DNA of 64,000 nucleotides, taken from contig JAOSKU010000001.1 of NCBI GenBank assembly GCA_027493445.1, forward strand, positions 3,368,822 to 3,432,821. The letters are read 5' to 3'. Below the pieces are notes generated by a model, which was not told the DNA's origin, did no database searches, and worked only from the letters and a program-made list of their open reading frames with translations. This document shows positions 59,157 through 64,000 of this stretch, piece after piece. Both the position numbers and the translations under genes were made by a program. Numbering within the stretch: the first letter of the stretch is position 1; every line of letters begins with the position of its first letter. The stretch is from Thermoleophilia bacterium. GTDB taxonomy: Bacteria > Actinomycetota > Thermoleophilia > RBG-16-64-13.

Positions 59157-60241
59157 GCGGCCCTCAGGGGGGCACCGAACGCCTCTCCGCGCTCAGCATC
59201 CAGCGCTGGACGCCCCTGTCGCGCGCCTTTACGGGCGGAGCGCTCGCCCTGGCCGCGGCCCTCATCTTCGTGCCGGTGCTCCTGAGCGCGAATGTCACCC
59301 AGAAGCTGACCTCGCTCTTCATCCTCATCATGATCGCCGTAATGTGGAACGCCCTGGCCGGCTACGGCGGCCTGGTGTCTGTGGGCCAGCAAGCCTACAT
59401 CGGCATTGGCGCCTACGGTACGGTGCTCTTGGCCCACCAGGGCCTCGAGCCCTACGCGGCCATGGTGCTGGCCGTGGTCCTCTCCGGGCTCGTCTCCGTC
59501 CCGGCCTCCTACCTGCTCCTGCGCATGAAGGGCGGCCAGTTCGCCATCGCGAGCTGGGTCTTCGCGGAGGTCTTCGCCATCATCGTCACTCTGCGGGTCG
59601 ATCTGGGAGCGGGCACCGGCATCTCCCTCATCGAGCTCAACCGCTACGGCGCCGCCGACCGTCAGGCCTTCACCTACTGGCTCACTCTGGCGGCCACCAC
59701 CATCACTTTGGGCCTGATCTTCGTCCTATTGCGCAGCCGCCTGGGTTCCTCGCTCCAGGCCATACGGGACGACGAGGACGCGGCCGCGTCGGTGGGAGTC
59801 AAGGTCATGGCCGGCAAGCGCATCCTCTACATCATCGCCTCCACCGGGTGCGGCGCCGCGGGGGCGATGACCCTGGCGAACACCTTGTTCATCGTGCCCT
59901 CGTCCATCTTCAGCGTGAAATGGACCGCCTTCATGATCTTCATGGTGTTGGTGGGGGGACTGGGCACCTTCGAGGGCCCCATCATCGGGGCGGTGATCCT
60001 CTTCGGCATCCAGGATCTCTTCGCCGACCAGGGAGTCTGGTACCTGGTCGGCCTGGGCATGACCGCCATCCTCTTCGCGCTCCTCTTGCCCCGCGGGTTG
60101 TGGGGCACGGTCGGGGAGCGCTTCGGGATCCAGCTGATGCCCGTCGGCTACCGGGTGAGGGGCCTGGGCCGGACCGGCCGTTCGGCGGCGCCGGCAGTGA
60201 CGCCAACCGAGGAGCCTGCCGTTTCGGGGCCGGAGGTCTGA
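59153..60241 (+). CDS. Liv-type ABC transporter permease (LivM-like)
   Basis: A 362-aa permease, intact. MWNALAGYGGLVSVGQQAYIGIGAYGTVLLAHQGLEPYAAMVLAVV is the LivM opening motif; RSRLGSSLQAIRDDEDAAASVGVKVMAGKRILYIIASTGCGAAGAMTLANTLFI is the coupling loop. The C-terminal tail (LGRTGRSAAPAVTPTEEPAVSGPEV) is extra and disordered. It completes the second transporter; the convergent feruloyl-CoA-synthase-like gene ends 70 bp away with no strong hairpin between. Confidence 0.92.
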   Translation: MSGPQGGTERLSALSIQRWTPLSRAFTGGALALAAALIFVPVLLSANVTQKLTSLFILIMIAVMWNALAGYGGLVSVGQQAYIGIGAYGTVLLAHQGLEPYAAMVLAVVLSGLVSVPASYLLLRMKGGQFAIASWVFAEVFAIIVTLRVDLGAGTGISLIELNRYGAADRQAFTYWLTLAATTITLGLIFVLLRSRLGSSLQAIRDDEDAAASVGVKVMAGKRILYIIASTGCGAAGAMTLANTLFIVPSSIFSVKWTAFMIFMVLVGGLGTFEGPIIGAVILFGIQDLFADQGVWYLVGLGMTAILFALLLPRGLWGTVGERFGIQLMPVGYRVRGLGRTGRSAAPAVTPTEEPAVSGPEV

Positions 60242-60311
60242 AGGTCGGGCGACCGCCCTGATCCGGCGATTACAGCTGACATGCTCGCCGGTCTCCGTAG
60301 AGGCCTGCTCC

Positions 60312-62156
60312 TCAGAGCACGATCACCTGGTCGGACGGCGGCTCGCCGTACAGGCGCTCGACGAGGTCCGCCCGGCGCTCGAGGGTGGCTCGCTGGTTGA
60401 TGTAGCCCTTGTCGGTGACTTCATTGGCGTCGAGGCTGGGGGGCTCGGCCATGAGCAGCACCCGGGCGATCCGGGTGGAGGAGCCTCGCTGGGCCTCGTT
60501 CCGCCGCTGCAGCGCCGTGCGCACTGCCTGACGAACCGCCGGGGAGGCGATCAGGGCCTCCGCGCCCCCCTCGATCGAGCGATCTTCGCCCCGGGCGATC
60601 TCCCGGCAGGCATCCAGGTTCGGCCAGGCGAGCAACCCCAGGTAGTCGCGGTTGTGTCCGGTCACCACCGCGTCCTGGAGCATGGGAGCCGCTGCCTCCA
60701 GAGCGCCGATCCGCAGGCCGCCGGCGTGGACCCACGTGCCCGTGGACAGTTTGAAGTCCTCGGCCACCCGGCCGTCGAAGACGAGGCCCTTGGCGGGATC
60801 GTCGGGGTCGGCGAGCCGGCCGGCGTCGCCCATGCGATAGAAGCCCTCCTCGTCGAAGACCTGCTTGGTGAGCTCGTCCTGCCGGAAGTAGCCGGGGGTC
60901 ACGTTGGGACCGCGTACCCGCATCTCGAGCCTGTCGCCGTTCGGCACCATCTTCAGTTCCACTCCCGGTACGGGCAGGCCGATCGCACCGGCGAACGAGA
61001 CGGGAAAGTGCACCAGGGTGTTCGTAGGTGAGGTCTCGGTGGAACCCCAGCCCGAGGCCATGAACACCGGGCGGCCGAGGGAGGCCTGGGAGAGCCGCTG
61101 CAGCCGCTCGAACAAGGGCTGCGGCAGCGTGGCCGCCGCGTAGAAGAGCATGTCGAGGTCGCGGAAGAAGGCATCCCGAAGTCCTGGGTCGGCCTCCAGG
61201 TACGGCAGGAGGGCGCCAAGACCTCGGGGTACGTTGAAGTGGATTGTCTGCGATACCTCGCGCAGATTCGCCACCGTGCGCTCGATCGCTCCTGGGACGG
61301 GCCTACCCTCGTCGATATAGAGGGTGCCCCCGTTGCGGAGCACCATGTTGAAGTTGTGGTTGCCTCCGAAGGTGTGGTTCCAGGGCAGCCAGTCGAGCAG
61401 CACCAGCGGTTTCCCTTCTAGGAAGGGCCAGACCCGGGCCATCTGCTCCTGGTTGGCGCAGAGCATCCGCTGGGTGTTGACGACTCCCTTGGGCCAGCCG
61501 GTCGAACCCGAGGTGAAGAGGATCTTGGCCATGGTATCCGGACCCACGCGGGCGAAGGCCCGGTCGACCTCGGGTCCGGGAGTCGCCGCCGCGAGCTGTG
61601 GGAGGCTGGTTGCCCCGCCCTCCGCTGCGGCGCCGGCCATGAGCTCGACCCCGGCAAGGTCCAGGGCGGCGAGCGCGGGGGCGAACCGGCCCTGGTCGGC
61701 CACGTACACCCCGCCCGGCCGGACCAGGTTGAAGAGGTGTATCAGCTTGGCGTGGTCCTGGCTGACCAGGGAGTAGGCCGGAGACACCGGCACCGCTGGG
61801 ATGCCCACGTACATGGCGGCCAGCTGCAGGAGGCCGTGGTCGACGCTGTTCTCCGACAGCAGCACCAGCGCGCGTTCGGGGCCGAGGCCGCGGTCGAGCA
61901 GGCCCTGAGCCAAGCCCTCCACCAGGCGCAGAGTCTGCCCGTAGGTTACGGTGCGCCAGGCTCCCTGCAGGTCGCGCTCGGCCAGGAAGGTGCGGTCGGG
62001 CGCCTCTTGGGACCAGCGGCGCAGGTGCTCGCCCAGATTGTCGGGATACGGCCCCAGCTTCAGCGGAGAACGCAGCCGCATGCCGCCTCCGGGCAGGTCG
62101 GTCGCATCGACGGCCGCGGGGGCGAAGCTCAGCGGCGGTCTCGAGCCGGCCAGCAT
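60312..62156 (-). CDS. Feruloyl-CoA-synthase-like AMP-forming acyl-CoA synthetase
   Basis: Adenylate-forming enzyme of 614 aa. Phosphate loop ILFTSGSTGWPKGVVNTQRML; LVLLDWLPWNHTFGGNHNFNMVLRNGGTLYIDEGRP is characteristic of the feruloyl-CoA synthase group; SGWGSTETSPTN is the A5 region; YRMGDAGRL and VFDGRVAEDFKLSTGTWVHAGGLR are the A7-A8 region. The C-terminal KGYINQRA contains the conserved Lys. It activates an aromatic or hydroxycinnamate-type acid to its CoA ester; the true acid is uncertain. It is the last gene of a three-gene minus-strand operon (25-bp gap to the hydrolase). AGGGGAACG precedes the ATG. Confidence 0.86.
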   Translation of the reverse strand: MLAGSRPPLSFAPAAVDATDLPGGGMRLRSPLKLGPYPDNLGEHLRRWSQEAPDRTFLAERDLQGAWRTVTYGQTLRLVEGLAQGLLDRGLGPERALVLLSENSVDHGLLQLAAMYVGIPAVPVSPAYSLVSQDHAKLIHLFNLVRPGGVYVADQGRFAPALAALDLAGVELMAGAAAEGGATSLPQLAAATPGPEVDRAFARVGPDTMAKILFTSGSTGWPKGVVNTQRMLCANQEQMARVWPFLEGKPLVLLDWLPWNHTFGGNHNFNMVLRNGGTLYIDEGRPVPGAIERTVANLREVSQTIHFNVPRGLGALLPYLEADPGLRDAFFRDLDMLFYAAATLPQPLFERLQRLSQASLGRPVFMASGWGSTETSPTNTLVHFPVSFAGAIGLPVPGVELKMVPNGDRLEMRVRGPNVTPGYFRQDELTKQVFDEEGFYRMGDAGRLADPDDPAKGLVFDGRVAEDFKLSTGTWVHAGGLRIGALEAAAPMLQDAVVTGHNRDYLGLLAWPNLDACREIARGEDRSIEGGAEALIASPAVRQAVRTALQRRNEAQRGSSTRIARVLLMAEPPSLDANEVTDKGYINQRATLERRADLVERLYGEPPSDQVIVL

Positions 62157-62181
62157 GGTGTGCGTTCCCCTAGCCCGGAGC

Positions 62182-62859
62182 TCAGCCCGCCGAGTCCAGG
62201 GCTCCCAAGAGCGACTCGCTGGTGGTCACCCATCCCAGGAACGTCCGCACGTTGAACAGGGTCGCCTCCTGGAGGGAAGGCGGGCCGGCCTGCATGGTGG
62301 CGTCGCTGATGATGAGCGGCCAGTACTCGAGGAAGTAGGCGTCGCGCAAGGTGGACTCTACGCAGACGTTCGTGGCGATGCCGGTGAAGAGCAGATACCG
62401 CTTGTTGCGGGCCCGCAGCAGCTGGTCGAGGTTGGTGCCGGCAAAGCCGCTGTAGCGCGCCTTGTAGACCACCAGGTCACCCGGCTGGGGCTTCAGCTCA
62501 TCGACCACCTCGAAGTCCCAGGTACCGTAGGTGAGAATCTTGCCGCGGAGCTCCGGTTGGGCCCGCATGAGACAGAGGCCGAGCTCCTTCAGAGGGTGGG
62601 GCGATTCCGGGCCGCCCGCGTTCATTTGCTCGGCGTCGTAGCCGATCTGCAGGTAGACGACGTCGATACCGTTCGCGCGGGCCGCTTCGATGACCCTCTT
62701 GTTGACCTGTACCACTTCGTCGGCGCCGGTGATATCCATGCCGGCCAGGTCGAGCATCCCCCCCTTGGCGGCGAACGCGTTCTGCATATCGACCACGATT
62801 ACGGCCGTGCGCGCCGGATCGATCTCAAGCGGCTCGGGTTCCGCGGACACGGACACCAT
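62182..62859 (-). CDS. Isochorismatase-family hydrolase (RutB/ureidoacrylate-amidohydrolase-like)
   Basis: A 225-aa hydrolase with the catalytic triad seen in sequence: Asp in TAVIVVDMQNAF, Lys in VVYKARYSGFAGTNLDQLL, and Cys in TGIATNVCVESTLRDAYFLEYWPLIISDAT. The last segment is close to RutB-type enzymes that hydrolyse ureido or carbamoyl compounds, though other cysteine hydrolases (for nicotinamide or N-carbamoyl compounds) share it. ATG 62859 is chosen; the open frame from 63024 overlaps the SDR gene and has no family character. The operon partners (SDR, CoA synthetase) suggest a catabolic role. Confidence 0.87.
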   Translation of the reverse strand: MVSVSAEPEPLEIDPARTAVIVVDMQNAFAAKGGMLDLAGMDITGADEVVQVNKRVIEAARANGIDVVYLQIGYDAEQMNAGGPESPHPLKELGLCLMRAQPELRGKILTYGTWDFEVVDELKPQPGDLVVYKARYSGFAGTNLDQLLRARNKRYLLFTGIATNVCVESTLRDAYFLEYWPLIISDATMQAGPPSLQEATLFNVRTFLGWVTTSESLLGALDSAG

Positions 62860-62905
62860 GCTGCACCTCCAGTATGGTCGTTGACCTCGTCGGGGCTCGT
62901 TGCCG

Positions 62906-63700
62906 TCAGTCGGCGAAGGCGACCATGCCGACGTCGACGACGTGTGCGCCGCCGTCCACGGGGAGCACGGCTCCGGTAACGAAGGAAGCGTCGGATGAGG
63001 CCAGAAACTCGATGCAGCCGGCAATCTCGGACGGGTCGGCGGGTCGGCGCAGCGGGTAGTGTTTGGCCGCCAGGCGTACCGCCTCCTCGAAGCTCACGCC
63101 CTTCATGTCGCCCAAGCCCTGAATGGCCCGATCACCCATCTCGGTGCGCGTCCAGCCCGGGCAGACGGCGTTGACCCGGATACCCTCCGGGCCGTAATCG
63201 GCGGCCAGGGAGCGGGTCAGGCCGATCACGGCGTGCTTGCTGGTAACGTAGGAGACGAACTGGGGCGCGCCGAAGAGGGAGGCCACCGAACCGAGGATCA
63301 CGATCGCGCCTCCGCCCCGCTCGCGCATGGGCCCGATGGCCGCCCGGGCTGACAGCAGCACGCCGTCCAGGTTGATGCGCAGGACGCTGCGCCACTGCTC
63401 GAGGGGGACGTCGACCGCTGCGCCGAAGAACTCGACGCCGGCGTTGGCCACGAGGATGTCCAGGCCGCCGTAGGTATCGACGGCCGCCGTCACCAGCGCG
63501 CGGCAATGGTCTTCGTCACTGACGTCGCCGGTCAGGGCGAGGCCACCGATCTCGTCGGCCACCGCCTGGATGGGCTCGGGGCGCCGGCCGGTGACGACCA
63601 CCTTCGCACCCGAATCGGCGAACCGGCGCGCGGTGGCCGCGCCGATGCCCGAACCACCTCCGGTGACTAGGGCCACCTTGCCTTGCAGTCTCTCGCTCAT
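62906..63700 (-). CDS. SDR-family oxidoreductase
   Basis: A 264-aa short-chain dehydrogenase. GKVALVTGGGSGIGAATARRFADSG, with VVTGRRPE after beta-2 (Arg-rich, hinting NADP(H)); NAG in LVANAGVEFFG; catalytic Ser in ILGSVASLFG and YxxxK in YVTSKHAVIG; CPGWTRTEM. First gene of the three-gene minus-strand operon, 46 bp before the hydrolase. An operator-like sequence lies about 150 bp upstream. Confidence 0.88.
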   Translation of the reverse strand: MSERLQGKVALVTGGGSGIGAATARRFADSGAKVVVTGRRPEPIQAVADEIGGLALTGDVSDEDHCRALVTAAVDTYGGLDILVANAGVEFFGAAVDVPLEQWRSVLRINLDGVLLSARAAIGPMRERGGGAIVILGSVASLFGAPQFVSYVTSKHAVIGLTRSLAADYGPEGIRVNAVCPGWTRTEMGDRAIQGLGDMKGVSFEEAVRLAAKHYPLRRPADPSEIAGCIEFLASSDASFVTGAVLPVDGGAHVVDVGMVAFAD

Positions 63701-63845
63701 GGCTTCCCCCCTCTGACCGGCTGCTACGGCGACTCCTCACCCGGCGCGCGCCACGGGCGCGTCATCCAGTTGCGGACTCCAAGCCCACCCGTGGACCGGG
63801 CGCGTCGTGGTACGAAAACCTACCATCGCGGCAGCGCGGAAGCAA

Positions 63846-63861
63846 GGACTGACGTCTGAGT
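63846..63861 (-). promoter_or_regulatory. Operator-like sequence upstream of the last SDR operon
   Basis: On the minus strand it reads ACTCAGACGTCAGTCC, sharing TCAGACGT with the exact operators and with the site near mftA. It lies in the region (63701-64000) between the SDR gene and the window end, which contains no gene. Only a weak match. Confidence 0.3.
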
Positions 63862-63928
63862 ATCACTCGCCCTCGGTTTCGGGGAGTTTTCCCTGCTGAA
63901 ATCGGAATCGGCGCTCGCCAGGAACGCT

Positions 63929-63956
63929 TTGACTTCGCCCCGGAGTCTGCTAGGTT
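63929..63956 (+). promoter_or_regulatory. Promoter pointing out of the window
   Basis: TTGACT (63929-63934), a 16-base spacer and TAGGTT (63951-63956). It shares TTGACTTCGCCC and CTGCTAG with the promoter at 17195. It would transcribe a gene beginning beyond base 64000; an ATG at 63961 opens a short frame that runs to the edge. Confidence 0.5.
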
Positions 63957-64000
63957 GTAGCATGCATTGGGCGGCGGCTCCGCGCGACTGGGGTGTTCGG

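Noticed and set aside
59157..60261. Long C-terminal extension of the second LivH-like protein (660 aa as read)
   Set aside because: It is the LivM gene read in the wrong frame after a one-base loss at 59141-59145.
1..64000. CRISPR arrays, tRNA and rRNA genes, prophage or transposase genes
   Set aside because: No regularly spaced direct repeats, no cloverleaf-like segments and no transposase or integrase motifs were seen on either strand.

Overview
The window is about 64 kb of high-GC bacterial DNA and most resembles an uncultured or deep-branching member of the Actinomycetota. The signs are GTG and TTG starts, Tat-exported lipoproteins with Thr/Ser-rich linkers, GC-rich third positions and a mycofactocin locus. 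The class cannot be fixed from sequence alone. Heme O synthase and a cytochrome-oxidase-like membrane protein indicate respiration. A 2-oxoacid:ferredoxin oxidoreductase, a corrinoid protein, UroD-type methyltransferases and an acetophenone-carboxylase-like operon indicate anaerobic or micro-oxic breakdown of small carbonyl, methylated or aromatic compounds. No tRNA, rRNA, CRISPR array or transposase was recognised.

Layout. 1-3.7 kb: a sugar-type ABC transporter (binding protein, double ATPase, frameshifted permease). 3.4-13.1 kb: housekeeping and redox genes, including a GIY-YIG-like protein, a BsuPI lipoprotein, a nitroreductase, a glutaredoxin-thioredoxin reductase fusion, a RecA/DnaB-like ATPase, ctaB, and a minus-strand respiratory accessory operon (MIP18, DUF1858/DUF2249, oxidase-like, c-type heme protein). 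13.5-22 kb: zinc alcohol dehydrogenases, one resembling the mycofactocin-linked NDMA-dependent family, with a malate/lactate-type dehydrogenase, a ketopantoate-reductase-like enzyme, a VOC protein, a zinc ribbon protein and a split transketolase. 22-29.4 kb: a Liv-type ABC transporter (five genes) followed by a corrinoid protein and a UroD-type methyltransferase. 29.7-31.9 kb (minus): two SDRs and an ABM-domain protein. 32.1-40.6 kb: a mycofactocin locus, mftA-mftB-mftC-OYE-ETF alpha-FixCX-ETF beta-mftF. 40.7-53.4 kb: a FadR-type GntR regulator divergent from a catabolic cluster (VOC, phenylacetate-CoA-ligase-like, HyuA/gamma/HyuA/HyuB carboxylase, UroD-like, 2-oxoacid:ferredoxin oxidoreductase alpha and beta). 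53.5-60.2 kb: an amidase divergent from a second Liv-type transporter. 60.3-63.7 kb (minus): SDR, isochorismatase-like hydrolase and feruloyl-CoA-synthase-like ligase.

How it may work together (inference). An 18-bp sequence, TATCGTCAGACGTTAGAC, occurs exactly three times, all in intergenic promoter regions: gntR/VOC, the CoA ligase, and amidase/second transporter. Weaker relatives lie before the 17.4-kb dehydrogenase, between the ABM gene and mftA, and before the last SDR. Two exact copies sit just after good -35/-10 boxes. The simplest model is one GntR repressor controlling uptake, activation/carboxylation and oxidation of a substrate, with mycofactocin and its ETF/FixCX chain carrying electrons from dehydrogenases to the quinone pool.

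Data quality. At least fifteen genes or gene segments show single-base frame breaks, nearly all in runs of four or more G or C. Most of these genes look functional apart from that, so consensus errors are more likely than real decay. Coordinates of those genes below span both frames. Non-autonomous dispersed repeats also occur (about 10.0, 14.85-15.17, 17.28 and 29.37-29.60 kb).
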